64,000 nt of DNA from Hyphomicrobiales bacterium (lineage in GTDB: Bacteria > Pseudomonadota > Alphaproteobacteria > Rickettsiales > JACKKO01). Made by a program: the position numbers and the translations under genes. The notes below the pieces were generated by a model. That model did no database searches and was not told the DNA's origin. It was given only the letters and a program-made list of their open reading frames with translations. Positions within the stretch are counted from its first letter, which is position 1. Each line of letters starts with the position of its first letter. Of the stretch, positions 24,473 through 33,520 are shown in pieces. The stretch is taken from NCBI GenBank assembly GCA_024236395.1, contig JACKKO010000003.1, positions 1-64,000 on the forward strand, in the 5' to 3' direction.

Positions 24473-25416
24473 AATAATGTATTCACAATTGACTGTGCCT
24501 CTACAAGACTATTGTAGACATCCGTCGGTGTCTTTCCGGATTCTAACGGGCTGAATTCTGTGGGGGATTTTGCATCGACAGTCTGCTTGATTGCTCCTAG
24601 CTCTGCAATGATATGGTTTAAAGCAGTGGCCAGGTCTGCACTGCTTACGCTACCACTCGATAGTTTTACAGGTAGCAGGACTCCTCCCGGAATGTCATAA
24701 CCAGGCGTTTGCGTTAGCATTTTGAGTTTGGTTAGCAGATTAAAGGCTTCATCGTATGCGTCTGTTAACGATTTATTGGTTGCGTTCTTAGCATTCTTTA
24801 CAGGTGTGACAATGCCTTCTGTCGTGCGAATTTTTTCCAGATCGCTAGTGATGGTGTTGCTTAGCTGATATAATTCGTTCATGCTTAATTCCGGGATGCC
24901 GAGGGAATTCAGCGCAACTTCCACGCTATTCAGGCTGAGATAAATTTCTGACGGGGATGCAGATGCCGGACGGGAGACAGGAAACACTGCTTCAATGCCA
25001 TAATTGCTGCGTAACTCCTGCAATTCGCTGAGGATATCATCCAGTAAGTGTTTTACATCGGTCGGGGTGATATTTCGTACAGGAAATGCAGGGATATCCT
25101 TTACTGGAAGGCCATTGATATAGCGCAGCCATTGCACACGTTGGAATACCAGGCGAGCCTTTTGCAATACATGACGATACAGTACAATTGGTGTCTCTGA
25201 TGCGCCAGTTTCCGGGATTGTTGTAAAATCTGCTTCATGAAAGGCAGCAACTTCCATACGCATTTCCTCCGTATTGCGGTAAACATCGCTGGCTGATGTG
25301 TTTTGAGCCTGGGCAGAAGAAATAAAGATAAGAGAAATATTAGCAGCAATAAAAGCGTAGAGAATCAGCATGATATTTTGCTTAGGTTTATATGCGCTCT
25401 GCATGTATTTTTTCAC
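24469..25416 (-). CDS. Periplasmic helical-repeat protein coupled to the chemoreceptor
   Basis: A 315-residue exported protein with signal segment LILYAFIAANISLIFISS, cut after AQA. The mature part is built of about eight degenerate repeats of roughly 35-45 residues that begin like S/T-P-T-D-V-Y and continue with a helix: SASDVYRNTEEM, TPTDVKHLLDDIL, SPSEIYLSLNSVEVAL, SLTDAYDEAFNLL, TPTDVYNSLVEAQ. No cysteines are seen in the mature protein. The stop overlaps the chemoreceptor start. Such a repeat solenoid in the periplasm upstream of an MCP suggests a binding protein that presents a ligand to the receptor. The family is not one I can name. Confidence 0.8.
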   Translation of the reverse strand: MKKYMQSAYKPKQNIMLILYAFIAANISLIFISSAQAQNTSASDVYRNTEEMRMEVAAFHEADFTTIPETGASETPIVLYRHVLQKARLVFQRVQWLRYINGLPVKDIPAFPVRNITPTDVKHLLDDILSELQELRSNYGIEAVFPVSRPASASPSEIYLSLNSVEVALNSLGIPELSMNELYQLSNTITSDLEKIRTTEGIVTPVKNAKNATNKSLTDAYDEAFNLLTKLKMLTQTPGYDIPGGVLLPVKLSSGSVSSADLATALNHIIAELGAIKQTVDAKSPTEFSPLESGKTPTDVYNSLVEAQSIVNTLL

Positions 25417-25544
25417 GAAATAAACACCCCTCGGTTGCAGATTAAAAACAGCTCAGGAAGGATGCAAATCATTTTATTTCTGTCGCGTCTTCTTGTGGAT
25501 TTTATATGGCAAAGGTGACATGGTGGATACACATCACGGAGAAC

Positions 25545-26960
25545 ATGATGACGGCATGCACAATCGTATGGTTGCGGCAGGATTTACGGCTTGTAGACAA
25601 CCCGGCACTCCATGCTGCGGCAGTACGGGGGAAGGTGTTGCCGGTCTATATTCTGGACGATGACTCTCCTGGGCCATGGCGAATGGGAGGCGCTCAGCGC
25701 TGGTGGTTGCATCATTCCCTGCAATCACTGGCAAAGGCGCTGGCTAAAAAGGGTATGCCCTTATGGTTAAAGAAGGGCGATCCACGTATAATATTTCCTG
25801 CGCTATGCCAGTCTGTTGGTGCGGATGCGGTGTACTGGAACCGGCGCTATACCCCCTGGGGGATTGCCGTGGATAAGGCATTGAAAGAAAGCCTGAAAGA
25901 GGCGGTAGAGGTGCGGAGCTTCAATGGCTCGTTGCTATTTGAGCCATGGGAGGTAAAAACCGGGGAGGGGAACTGGTTTAAAGTTTTTACGCCCTACTGG
26001 AAAAAATGCCTGGCACAGGTGGAGATTGGGGATTCTTTGCCTGTTCCGGGTGGATTAAAAAGCCCGGAAAAAATTCCGGAAGGTGATCGCCTGGAGGATT
26101 GGCATCTCCTGCCCACAAAGCCAGACTGGGCTGGAGGGTTCCGGGAGACATGGCAGCCAGGAGAGGCTGGTGCAGGAAAACAACTGGAAAGGTTCCTGGT
26201 ATCACGGCTTAGCTATTATGCCGACAAACGGGATGTTCCCGTAGCTGACGCGACATCCGGCCTATCGCCCTTTCTGCACGTTGGTGAAGTCAGTCCACGC
26301 CAGATTTGGTGCGCCGTTCATATGGCAGCAGCGCAGGAAGGGCATTTGGAAAAGCCCGTGCAGAAATTTCTCTCGGAGCTCGGCTGGCGGGAGTTTTCCT
26401 ACCATTTACTCTATCACTTTCCGGAATTACCAGAATTGTCTTTCCGTAGGGAATTCAATGCATTCCCATGGGAGCAAAATGACCGTTACCTGCTGGCATG
26501 GCAAAAGGGGCAGACGGGTATTCCCATTGTGGATGCCGGGATGCGAGAGCTATGGCATACTGGAGTGATGCACAACCGGGCGCGGATGCTGGCAGCGTCC
26601 TTTTTAACCAAGAACCTGCTGATACACTGGCGGGAGGGAGCAGACTGGTTTTGGGATACGCTGGTGGATGCGGATTTGGCGAATAATTCCGCCAGCTGGC
26701 AATGGGTGGCGGGTTCCGGGGTGGATGCTGCACCGTATTTCCGTATTTTTAACCCGGTGCTGCAATCGCGGAAATTTGACCCGGAAGGTGAGTACATCCG
26801 CCGGTGGGTACCGGAACTGGCCGCACTGGATAAGGATACAATCCATGCGCCATGGGAGAAAAAGATCCGGCCAAAGGGCTACCCGGAGCCGTTGGTAGAC
26901 CTCTATGCTACGCGGGATCGTGCCCTTCAGGCCTATCAGCAGATCAAGAAACGCGGGTAG
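25545..26960 (+). CDS. phrB: Deoxyribodipyrimidine photolyase
   Basis: Light-driven repair of cyclobutane pyrimidine dimers. The N-terminal antenna-binding Rossmann domain starts TIVWLRQDLRLVDNPAL. The C-terminal FAD domain has ATSGLSPFLHVGEVSPRQIW, LGWREFSYHLLYHFPEL, GQTGIPIVDAGMRELW, and TLVDADLANNSASWQWVAGSG with DAAPYFRIFNPVLQS, giving the conserved FAD- and Trp-chain residues of class I enzymes. It is 471 residues from the ATG at 25545, chosen because CGGAG lies just upstream; ATG 25548 is equally possible. The gene is divergent from the periplasmic repeat protein. Confidence 0.95.
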   Translation: MMTACTIVWLRQDLRLVDNPALHAAAVRGKVLPVYILDDDSPGPWRMGGAQRWWLHHSLQSLAKALAKKGMPLWLKKGDPRIIFPALCQSVGADAVYWNRRYTPWGIAVDKALKESLKEAVEVRSFNGSLLFEPWEVKTGEGNWFKVFTPYWKKCLAQVEIGDSLPVPGGLKSPEKIPEGDRLEDWHLLPTKPDWAGGFRETWQPGEAGAGKQLERFLVSRLSYYADKRDVPVADATSGLSPFLHVGEVSPRQIWCAVHMAAAQEGHLEKPVQKFLSELGWREFSYHLLYHFPELPELSFRREFNAFPWEQNDRYLLAWQKGQTGIPIVDAGMRELWHTGVMHNRARMLAASFLTKNLLIHWREGADWFWDTLVDADLANNSASWQWVAGSGVDAAPYFRIFNPVLQSRKFDPEGEYIRRWVPELAALDKDTIHAPWEKKIRPKGYPEPLVDLYATRDRALQAYQQIKKRG

Positions 26961-27009
26961 GGCGGTAGAATCTGTTTTCTAAACCATAAAAACCGCGTAA
27001 ACTGCCCCC

Positions 27010-27486
27010 ATGGCCCGGAAACAACGCAAAACCATGATTATCGGCTGGCAGGAATGGATCGCCCTGCCGGAGCTGGGGGTATCCGCTGTGAAGGCAAAAG
27101 TGGACACCGGAGCAAAAACATCCTCACTTCATGCTTATCATATCGAAGAATATACGTATAATGGCGCGCCGCATGTGCGTTTCGAGGTGCATCCGGTTCA
27201 GCGTAACCAGCGCATTACCCGTGTCTGTGAGGCAAAGATTATCGATTACCGGAAGGTAAAGAGTTCTAGTGGAGAAAGCGAGGAGCGGCCGGTGATTGTC
27301 ACACAGCTTTCACTTGGTGATGCGACTTGGGAGATTGAACTGAACCTGACAAATCGTGATTACATGGGATTCCGGATGCTGCTGGGGCGTGAAGCCCTGC
27401 GTCAGCGTTTGCTGATTGATGCCGGTTCTCATTTTCTGCACGGGCGGAAAACGGCGAAATCTGTTGTGCAGTTATATAAGGGATAA
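27010..27486 (+). CDS. RimB/ATP-dependent zinc protease-like retropepsin
   Basis: A 158-residue protein of the 'putative ATP-dependent zinc protease' family, which structurally resembles retroviral aspartic proteases. The active-site signature KVDTGAKTSSLHA is at about residues 30-42, and MGFRMLLGREAL is the second conserved strand. Members are found next to rimK; in Pseudomonas the homologue RimB modulates RimK. Here rimK begins three bases after the stop, so they form an operon. The catalytic activity of the family is little tested; the role in processing glutamate tails is inference. Confidence 0.85.
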   Translation: MARKQRKTMIIGWQEWIALPELGVSAVKAKVDTGAKTSSLHAYHIEEYTYNGAPHVRFEVHPVQRNQRITRVCEAKIIDYRKVKSSSGESEERPVIVTQLSLGDATWEIELNLTNRDYMGFRMLLGREALRQRLLIDAGSHFLHGRKTAKSVVQLYKG

Positions 27487-27488
27487 GA

Positions 27489-28421
27489 ATGCCACATTCA
27501 ATTAAACCACTGAGTATCTGCGTGCTATCACGCAAGCAGAGTATTTATTCCACCGGACGTCTGGTGGAAGCAGCGCACAAACGCGGCCATCAAATCCGGG
27601 TCATCGACCCGCTGAAATGTTACATGAATATCATGTCGAATAATCCCTCCATTCACTATAAACACGAGGTGCTGGATGGGTTTGATGCGATTATCCCGCG
27701 CATCGGGGCATCGATTACATTCTATGGTACGGCCGTATTGCGCCAGTTTGAGATGATGGGAGTGTATAGCCTGAACGAATCGATCGCGATTGCCCGTTCC
27801 CGCGATAAGCTCCGTGCGCACCAGATTTTCTCCCGCCGCGGGATTGGGATGCCGGTCACAGGCTTTGCCCACTCACCCAGCGATACCGCAGACCTGATAC
27901 ATCTGGTGGGTGGGGCACCGCTGGTGATCAAGCTGCTGGAAGGGACGCAGGGTAAGGGAGTGATCCTCGCGGAAACCAAGAAAGCAGCTGAAAGTGTAAT
28001 TGAGGCATTCCGTGGCCTCAATGCGTTCTTCCTGGTGCAGGAATTTATCAAGGAAGCTGGCGGTGAAGATATCCGCTGTTTTGTGATTGGCGACAAGGTG
28101 GTGGCTGCGATGGTGCGCAGGGCGCAGGCCGGAGAGTTTCGCTCGAACCTGCACCGCGGCGGTACTGCGGAAGTAATCCGTATTACGCCGGAAGAACGCA
28201 AAACAGCGGTCAGCGCTGCAAAGGCTATTGGGCTCCGGGTTGCCGGGGTGGATATTGTACGCTCCAAGCGGGGTCCGTTGGTGCTGGAGGTCAATTCCTC
28301 GCCGGGGCTGGAAGGCATTGAGGAAGCGACGGGTAAGGACATCGCGGGGTTGATTATCCAGTATATTGAAAAGAATGCGCAGTCTGGAACCGGAACCGGG
28401 AAAGAACGCGGGAAAGGGTAA
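27489..28421 (+). CDS. rimK: RimK-type glutamate ligase (ATP-grasp)
   Basis: ATP-grasp ligase that adds glutamates, classically to the C-terminus of ribosomal protein S6. The 310 residues include the N-terminal LSICVLSRKQSIYSTGRLVEAA, the nucleotide-binding VIKLLEGTQGKGVILAET, GGEDIRCFVIGDKVVAAM, RSNLHRGGTAE and LVLEVNSSPGLEGIEEATG, which ligates Mg2+. These match RimK closely. It is flanked by a RimB-like protease and an AstE-like amidohydrolase; this trio recurs in proteobacteria. Whether S6 or another peptide is the target here cannot be told. Confidence 0.93.
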   Translation: MPHSIKPLSICVLSRKQSIYSTGRLVEAAHKRGHQIRVIDPLKCYMNIMSNNPSIHYKHEVLDGFDAIIPRIGASITFYGTAVLRQFEMMGVYSLNESIAIARSRDKLRAHQIFSRRGIGMPVTGFAHSPSDTADLIHLVGGAPLVIKLLEGTQGKGVILAETKKAAESVIEAFRGLNAFFLVQEFIKEAGGEDIRCFVIGDKVVAAMVRRAQAGEFRSNLHRGGTAEVIRITPEERKTAVSAAKAIGLRVAGVDIVRSKRGPLVLEVNSSPGLEGIEEATGKDIAGLIIQYIEKNAQSGTGTGKERGKG

Positions 28422-28425
28422 TCCT

Positions 28426-29454
28426 ATGGTAAAGCAGATGATGATCGGCGGGCAGGTGATTCGTCCGGGCAAGCGCCAGATGGTATCACTGCAGATTGCC
28501 AAGCTGTATGATTTTACGGAAATCGCGATTCCTATTGAGGTGGTGCGGGGCAAGGAGGACGGGCCGGTGCTGTTTGTCTCTGCGGCGATTCACGGGGATG
28601 AAATCAATGGGGTAGCGATTGTTAAACGCCTGTTACAAAGCCGGAGCCTGCGCAATATGCGCGGGACACTGATCGCGGTACCAATCCTGAACGTTTTTGG
28701 GTTTAATACCAAGTCACGCTATCTGCCCGACCGGCGGGATTTAAACCGCTGTTTTCCCGGCAGTCCGGATGGGTCGCTGGCCTCGCGGTTGGCTTCCATG
28801 TTCATGGAGGAGGTGGTTTCTCACGCCACACATGGGATAGACCTGCATTCCGGGGCGTTGCATCGCAGCAATTTGCCGCATGTCCGTGCCTGTCTGGATG
28901 ATCCGGAAACCCGCCGGTTGGCAGAGGCTTTCCAGGTGCCGGTGATCATCAATTCTGCCCTCAGGGACGGTTCCCTGCGTGAGGCGGCGCGGGATCATAA
29001 GATTCCCATGCTGGTCTTTGAAGGGGGGGAAGCGCTGCGCTTCCGCGAAAATGTGACGCGGGCCGGGGTGCATGGCATTCTTTCCGTCATGCGGGCGATT
29101 GGGATGCTCAGTCCAGGGAAGGAAAAAGCACGAAAGATCAGGACGTTTACCGCGCATTCCAGCTATTGGGTGCGGGCACCGCACAGCGGGATGTTGCGGC
29201 CGCTCAAGAAACTGGGTGAAGCCGTCAAAGCCAATGAATTGCTGGGGGTGGTTTCTGATCCATTTGGTGAGCACCGTTTTGAAGTGCGCGCTAAATATCC
29301 TGGAATTGTTCTGGGTATCAGTATGTTACCTCTGCTGAATGATGGCGATGCCGTGTATCACATTGCCACTTTTGAAGACAATACGCTGGTGGAAGAAAAC
29401 GTTGAGGCGTTCCAGGATTCTATTCGCTCACAGGCGGATACCTATATTACTTAA
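28426..29454 (+). CDS. Succinylglutamate desuccinylase/aspartoacylase-family zinc hydrolase
   Basis: A 342-residue M14-like zinc carboxypeptidase of the AstE/AspA family. The zinc site is formed by AAIHGDEINGVAIV (His and Glu) and GIDLHSGALHR (His), with the catalytic Glu in LVFEGGEALRF. The C-terminal part (HSGMLRPLKKLGEAVK with DPFG) is the barrel-sandwich domain found in this subfamily. Start 28426 is four bases after the rimK stop. Within this trio it may release glutamate or an N-acyl group from a RimK product; that is inference. The substrate is unknown. Confidence 0.9.
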   Translation: MVKQMMIGGQVIRPGKRQMVSLQIAKLYDFTEIAIPIEVVRGKEDGPVLFVSAAIHGDEINGVAIVKRLLQSRSLRNMRGTLIAVPILNVFGFNTKSRYLPDRRDLNRCFPGSPDGSLASRLASMFMEEVVSHATHGIDLHSGALHRSNLPHVRACLDDPETRRLAEAFQVPVIINSALRDGSLREAARDHKIPMLVFEGGEALRFRENVTRAGVHGILSVMRAIGMLSPGKEKARKIRTFTAHSSYWVRAPHSGMLRPLKKLGEAVKANELLGVVSDPFGEHRFEVRAKYPGIVLGISMLPLLNDGDAVYHIATFEDNTLVEENVEAFQDSIRSQADTYIT

Positions 29455-29469
29455 TGCAATAGATTAAGT
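29449..29469. terminator. AT-rich 7-bp inverted repeat between convergent genes
   Basis: ACTTAAT and ATTAAGT flank the 7-base loop GCAATAG. It overlaps the end of the AstE-like gene and lies just before the end of the convergent hypothetical gene. Weak, with no T tract. Confidence 0.3.
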
Positions 29470-29472
29470 AAG

Positions 29473-29964
29473 CTAGCTAATCTGTGTTGTTGCGCTTCTG
29501 GTACGGGCATTCTGAACAAATTGCGTGGTATCCGGCATGCCTCCGGTATTCTGGGCAAGGAGAGGTTGTTCTTTTACGGCATCCGGCAGTTTTATGTTTT
29601 CCCGCAAAAGGGAGGTCCCTTTAGGATTTAGTTCATCCTCAATTTTATCAACAATGTTCTGAAGTTTATCCTTATCTTCTTCCTTTAGGTTTGCTCCATT
29701 TTGCTCTAAATAATCTTTCAGGTGGTTTTTAATGCCTTCCAATCCCATTCTACGGTCTTGTGTAATGTTTTCAATTATAACTTTGGTATTGTGACCCTCA
29801 ATGCTTGATAAATATGAATACTTTTCTTCTCTGTAGCCGTATTCAACAACCAACTGTAATCCACTACTATTGGGCTCTTGTTTAAAAATAGCAAACTTAG
29901 GGGGGAAATTTTTGGTATCAACCTGTGCCTCAATAATTTTCGGAACTACAATAGGATCTGACAT
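29473..29964 (-). CDS. Hypothetical cytoplasmic protein
   Basis: A 163-residue protein from the ATG at 29964, chosen because GAGAGGAAATACC lies before it; an upstream in-frame start at 30021 would cross a palindrome. There is no signal peptide or membrane helix. The middle is charged and helical (EGIKNHLKDYLEQNGANLKEEDKDKLQ), and the C-terminus is polar and probably disordered. I recognise no family. It lies downstream of ilvC but is separated from it by a long perfect palindrome, so it is likely its own unit. GC is lower than in the ilv genes. Confidence 0.6.
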   Translation of the reverse strand: MSDPIVVPKIIEAQVDTKNFPPKFAIFKQEPNSSGLQLVVEYGYREEKYSYLSSIEGHNTKVIIENITQDRRMGLEGIKNHLKDYLEQNGANLKEEDKDKLQNIVDKIEDELNPKGTSLLRENIKLPDAVKEQPLLAQNTGGMPDTTQFVQNARTRSATTQIS

Positions 29965-30003
29965 GGTATTTCCTCTCAGAAGGGTGGTGCTATTCCTACC
30001 ATA

Positions 30004-30040
30004 CAGCAAAGGCGTTAACAAAACGTTAACGCCTTTGCTG
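30004..30040. terminator. Perfect 16-bp inverted repeat after ilvC
   Basis: Arms CAGCAAAGGCGTTAAC (30004-30019) and GTTAACGCCTTTGCTG (30025-30040) with loop AAAAC. It lies 23 bases after the ilvC stop and before the next minus-strand gene. A strong stem but no T tract, so it is either a terminator or a transcript 3'-end stabilizer. Confidence 0.6.
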
Positions 30041-30063
30041 TAGTGAGCAGAATTTATGCTGGT

Positions 30064-31089
30064 TTATGCCACTTTTTTATCGACCAGCTTGTTTTTACCA
30101 ATCCATGGCATCATGCCGCGCAGTTTGGCACCCACTTTTTCAATCGGGTGACTATTGGATTGTTCGCGGAATGCATTCATCTTCTTATAGCCGGATTGTG
30201 CGTCAGCGATAAATTCTTTGGTGAATTCACCGGACTGAATGCGCTTCAGCGCGTCTTTCATCGCCTTGCGCGTTTCTGCGGTAATAATTTTTGGACCAAC
30301 AGAATAATCACCGTATTCAGCGGTGTTGGAAATGGAGTAGCGCATATTGGCCAGACCACCCTCATAGACAAGGTCTACGATGAGTTTGACTTCGTGAACG
30401 CACTCAAAATATGCCATTTCTTCAGGATACCCGGCTTCAACCAGTGTTTCAAACCCCGCCTGCATCAGGGCGGTTAGCCCACCGCACAGCACGGTTTGCT
30501 CACCAAACAGGTCGGTTTCACATTCGTCGCGGAAGGTGGTTTCGATAATGCCGGAACGGCCGCCACCCACAGCGGACGCATAGGAAAGGGCAATATCCTT
30601 TGCATTGCCGGTAGCATCTTGTGCCACCGCCAGCAAGCAAGGAACACCCGCACCGCGTAGATACTCAGAACGTACGGTATGGCCAGGCCCCTTCGGTGCG
30701 ACCATGAAGACATCCAGATCTTCACGAGGCTTAATCAGGTTAAAGTGGATATTGAGACCATGGGCAAATGCCAGGGCTGCCCCTTCTTTAATATTGCCAT
30801 TAATTTCATTGCTGTACAGGTTGGCCTGGAATTCATCTGGCACCAGGATCATTACAATATCAGCACCTTGCACGGCCTCAGCGGGTTCCTGTACTTTGAA
30901 TCCTGCTTTTGCTGCCTTTTCCGCGCTTGATGAGGTGCTGCGCAACCCAATCACCACTTCCTTTACGCCGCTATCCTTAAGATTCTGGGCGTGGGCATGT
31001 CCCTGGCTACCATATCCGATAATGGCAACTTTCTTCGATTTGATTAAATCCTGATTGGCATCCGCATCATAGTAAACATTTAAACTCAT
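30064..31089 (-). CDS. ilvC: Ketol-acid reductoisomerase
   Basis: Converts acetolactate to dihydroxyisovalerate in valine, leucine and isoleucine synthesis (NADPH, Mg2+). The 341 residues are the short class I form. The Rossmann motif is VAIIGYGSQGHAHAQNL, the NADPH specificity loop LRSTSSSAEKA, then MVAPKGPGHTVRSEY, and metal ligands lie in FRDECETDLFGEQTVLCGG and ECVHEVKLIVDL. AAGGAT precedes the ATG. It is read after ilvB and ilvN but has its own candidate promoter in the 91-base gap. Confidence 0.97.
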   Translation of the reverse strand: MSLNVYYDADANQDLIKSKKVAIIGYGSQGHAHAQNLKDSGVKEVVIGLRSTSSSAEKAAKAGFKVQEPAEAVQGADIVMILVPDEFQANLYSNEINGNIKEGAALAFAHGLNIHFNLIKPREDLDVFMVAPKGPGHTVRSEYLRGAGVPCLLAVAQDATGNAKDIALSYASAVGGGRSGIIETTFRDECETDLFGEQTVLCGGLTALMQAGFETLVEAGYPEEMAYFECVHEVKLIVDLVYEGGLANMRYSISNTAEYGDYSVGPKIITAETRKAMKDALKRIQSGEFTKEFIADAQSGYKKMNAFREQSNSHPIEKVGAKLRGMMPWIGKNKLVDKKVA

Positions 31090-31127
31090 AATCCTTGTCC
31101 TATATTTAAAAGTTGAAAAGCAAAGCG

Positions 31128-31155
31128 GTTATAGCATATCCTGCTAATATTCCAA
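31128..31155 (-). promoter_or_regulatory. Candidate promoter of ilvC
   Basis: On the minus strand TTGGAA (31155-31150) and TATAAC (31133-31128) are 16 bases apart, about 38 bases before the ilvC ATG. It would allow ilvC to be expressed apart from ilvBN. Confidence 0.4.
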
Positions 31156-31180
31156 GAGAAAATGTACCAAAGTTTGTTTT

Positions 31181-31705
31181 TCAAGAGACATCAATCCCTT
31201 CACTGCCGCGTGCCATGGCAGTGATTCCTGTACGACAGACCTCAATCAGCCCGAAAGGAGTCATCATATGGATAAATTTATCCAGTTTTTCCGGCATATC
31301 CGAGAGTTCAAACACAAACGATTCCTCAGTGGAATCCACAACACGCGCCCCAAAACGATCTGCCAATGCCAGCGCGCCGGTGCGTTGTTTGCCGGTGCCC
31401 TTCACTTTCAGCAGGCCAACTTCACGCTCAATATGCGGGCTGGCGACGGTCAGGTCACGCACCACGTGCACCGGCACCAACTTAGCCAGCAGCGCTTTGA
31501 TATGCTCCACCACCGCAGGGGTACCACGGGTAACAATGGTAATGCGGGAGAGGTTTTTATCCTCATCCACCGTGCTGACCGTGAGGCTATCAATATTATA
31601 ACCACGTCCGGCAAACAGGCCGATCACACGAGCCAGTACCCCAAATTCGTTATCCACGAGCAGGGCAATGGTACGGCGTTCAGTAGCGTGTGCTTCTTTT
31701 GTCAT
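31181..31705 (-). CDS. ilvN: Acetolactate synthase small subunit
   Basis: Regulatory subunit of acetolactate synthase; its ACT domain binds valine for feedback control. The 174 residues begin with ALLVDNEFGVLARVIGLFAGRGYNIDSLTV, the ACT signature, followed by RITIVTRGTPAVVEHIKALLAKLVPVHVV and a C-terminal domain with SDMPEKLDKFIHMMTPFGLIEVCRTG. Length is typical of the IlvH/IlvN long form. The ATG is two bases after the ilvB stop, so translation is coupled. Confidence 0.96.
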   Translation of the reverse strand: MTKEAHATERRTIALLVDNEFGVLARVIGLFAGRGYNIDSLTVSTVDEDKNLSRITIVTRGTPAVVEHIKALLAKLVPVHVVRDLTVASPHIEREVGLLKVKGTGKQRTGALALADRFGARVVDSTEESFVFELSDMPEKLDKFIHMMTPFGLIEVCRTGITAMARGSEGIDVS

Positions 31706-31707
31706 GA

Positions 31708-33462
31708 TTATACCTGCATGGCAGCGGTTTTTTCGTCTACTGCAACATTTTGTTCCGGGTTCAGCTTGATTTCATCGTGGGCGGCACCAGCCGGGATCAT
31801 GGGGTAGACATTCTCGGCTTTATCCACGCGTAAATCCAGTACCACAGGGCCGTCATGTGCCAGCATCTTCTTGAGAACCTTGGTAACTTCTTCCGGCTTA
31901 TCAGTACGCATTCCCTTGATACCGAAGGCTTCTGCCAGCGCCACGAAGTCGGGAAGGGCATCCATATAGCTTTCTGAGTGGCGGTTACCATGGAAAAGTT
32001 CCTGCCATTGGCGAACCATTCCCATATACTGGTTATTCAGGATCACCAGCTTGACCGGCAGGCGGTACTGTACAATCGTGGAAAGTTCCTGAATATTCAT
32101 CATAATAGAGGCCTCACCGCTGACGCAGACAACCGTTTTCTTTGGGTGGGCGATTTGTGCGCCGATTGCTGCCGGAAGTCCATAACCCATCGTGCCCAGT
32201 CCGCCGGATGTCAGCCACCGGTTTGGTTTTTCAAAGCCAAGATACTGCGCTGACCACATCTGATGCTGTCCTACATCGGTGGAAACAAAGGCGTCGGTTT
32301 CCTTTAGTAGATCATTCAGGCAAGTGAGGGCATATTGCGGCTTTACATGGCCTTTTGGGGGCTGGTTAAAGCCGAAACTATTGACACCCCTCCATGTTTC
32401 AATCTGCTGCCACCACTCAGCCAGAGCAGCCTTATCTGCCTTATATTTATTAGCCTCCCATACTTCCAGCAATTGCTCCAGGGCATTGGCAGCATCGGCC
32501 ACAATCGGGATATCCACCGGGACGTTCTTATTGATCTCTGAGGCATCAATATCAATATGAATTTTCTTGGAATGGGGTGAGAAGGCATCCAGACGGCCGG
32601 TGATACGATCATCAAAACGTGCGCCGATATTGATCATCACGTCGCAACGCGCCATGGCCATGTTAGCTTCATAGGAACCGTGCATTCCCACCATGCCCAG
32701 GAATTGTTTATCCGAGGCTGGATAGGCACCCAGGCCCATCAGGGTTTGCGTAATGGGGTATCCGGTTTTATGCACCAGTTTGGTCAGCAGTTTTGTGGCG
32801 TGGCTACCGGCATTGATTACCCCTCCACCCGTGTAGAAAATTGGGCATTTGGCATTGGCAATCAATGCCGCAGCTTCTTCAATTTTCTTACGGTCTGCTT
32901 GCTTGGCGGGGCGGTAGGAGCTACGGTGTACAATCTCATGACTACCCGTATATTCCGCATTTTGCAGTTGAACATTCTTTGGGATGTCTACCACCACGGG
33001 GCCAGGGCGGCCGGTGGTGCAAACATGAAAAGCTTCATTCAATGTGGCTTCCAGCTTATTTACCTGTGTTACCAGGTAGTTGTATTTGGTACAGGCACGG
33101 GTAATGCCGGAAGTATCGGCTTCCTGGAAGGCATCGCTGCCGATCAGGTGTGTGGCGACCTGTCCTGTCAGGACAATGACCGGGATGCTGTCCATCATGG
33201 CATCTGTCAGGCCGGTGACGGTGTTCGTTGCGCCTGGGCCGGAAGTAACCAGCACAACACCAGGTTTGCCGGTGGAACGGGCATAGCCCTCAGCAGCGTG
33301 TACAGCGCCTTGTTCATGGCGTACGAGGATATGGCGAATTTTGTTCTGTTTGAACAATTCGTCATAGAGCGGCAACACGGCACCTCCGGGATAGCCAAAA
33401 ATGGTATCCACCCCACGGTCAACCAGTACCTTTATAATAATTGCTGCGCCTGTCAGCTCCAT
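31708..33462 (-). CDS. ilvB: Acetolactate synthase large subunit
   Basis: Thiamine diphosphate enzyme that condenses two pyruvates (or pyruvate and 2-oxobutyrate). The 584 residues start MELTGAAIIIKVLVDRGVD and include FGYPGGAVLPLYDEL, the catalytic Glu in LVRHEQGAVHAAEGYARSTG, the FAD region MLGMVGMHGSYEAN-like stretch, and the ThDP motif GEASIMMNIQELSTIVQYRLP with NNQYMGMVRQWQE. First gene of ilvBN-ilvC. Only 58 bases separate it from the upstream virB9 gene, so its promoter lies there or it is read through from virB8-virB9. Confidence 0.96.
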   Translation of the reverse strand: MELTGAAIIIKVLVDRGVDTIFGYPGGAVLPLYDELFKQNKIRHILVRHEQGAVHAAEGYARSTGKPGVVLVTSGPGATNTVTGLTDAMMDSIPVIVLTGQVATHLIGSDAFQEADTSGITRACTKYNYLVTQVNKLEATLNEAFHVCTTGRPGPVVVDIPKNVQLQNAEYTGSHEIVHRSSYRPAKQADRKKIEEAAALIANAKCPIFYTGGGVINAGSHATKLLTKLVHKTGYPITQTLMGLGAYPASDKQFLGMVGMHGSYEANMAMARCDVMINIGARFDDRITGRLDAFSPHSKKIHIDIDASEINKNVPVDIPIVADAANALEQLLEVWEANKYKADKAALAEWWQQIETWRGVNSFGFNQPPKGHVKPQYALTCLNDLLKETDAFVSTDVGQHQMWSAQYLGFEKPNRWLTSGGLGTMGYGLPAAIGAQIAHPKKTVVCVSGEASIMMNIQELSTIVQYRLPVKLVILNNQYMGMVRQWQELFHGNRHSESYMDALPDFVALAEAFGIKGMRTDKPEEVTKVLKKMLAHDGPVVLDLRVDKAENVYPMIPAGAAHDEIKLNPEQNVAVDEKTAAMQV

Positions 33463-33520
33463 AGCCGTCTAGACCCCGTCACATTGTTATCTGGAAGGGG
33501 CGTTATACTATAGCAGGCGC

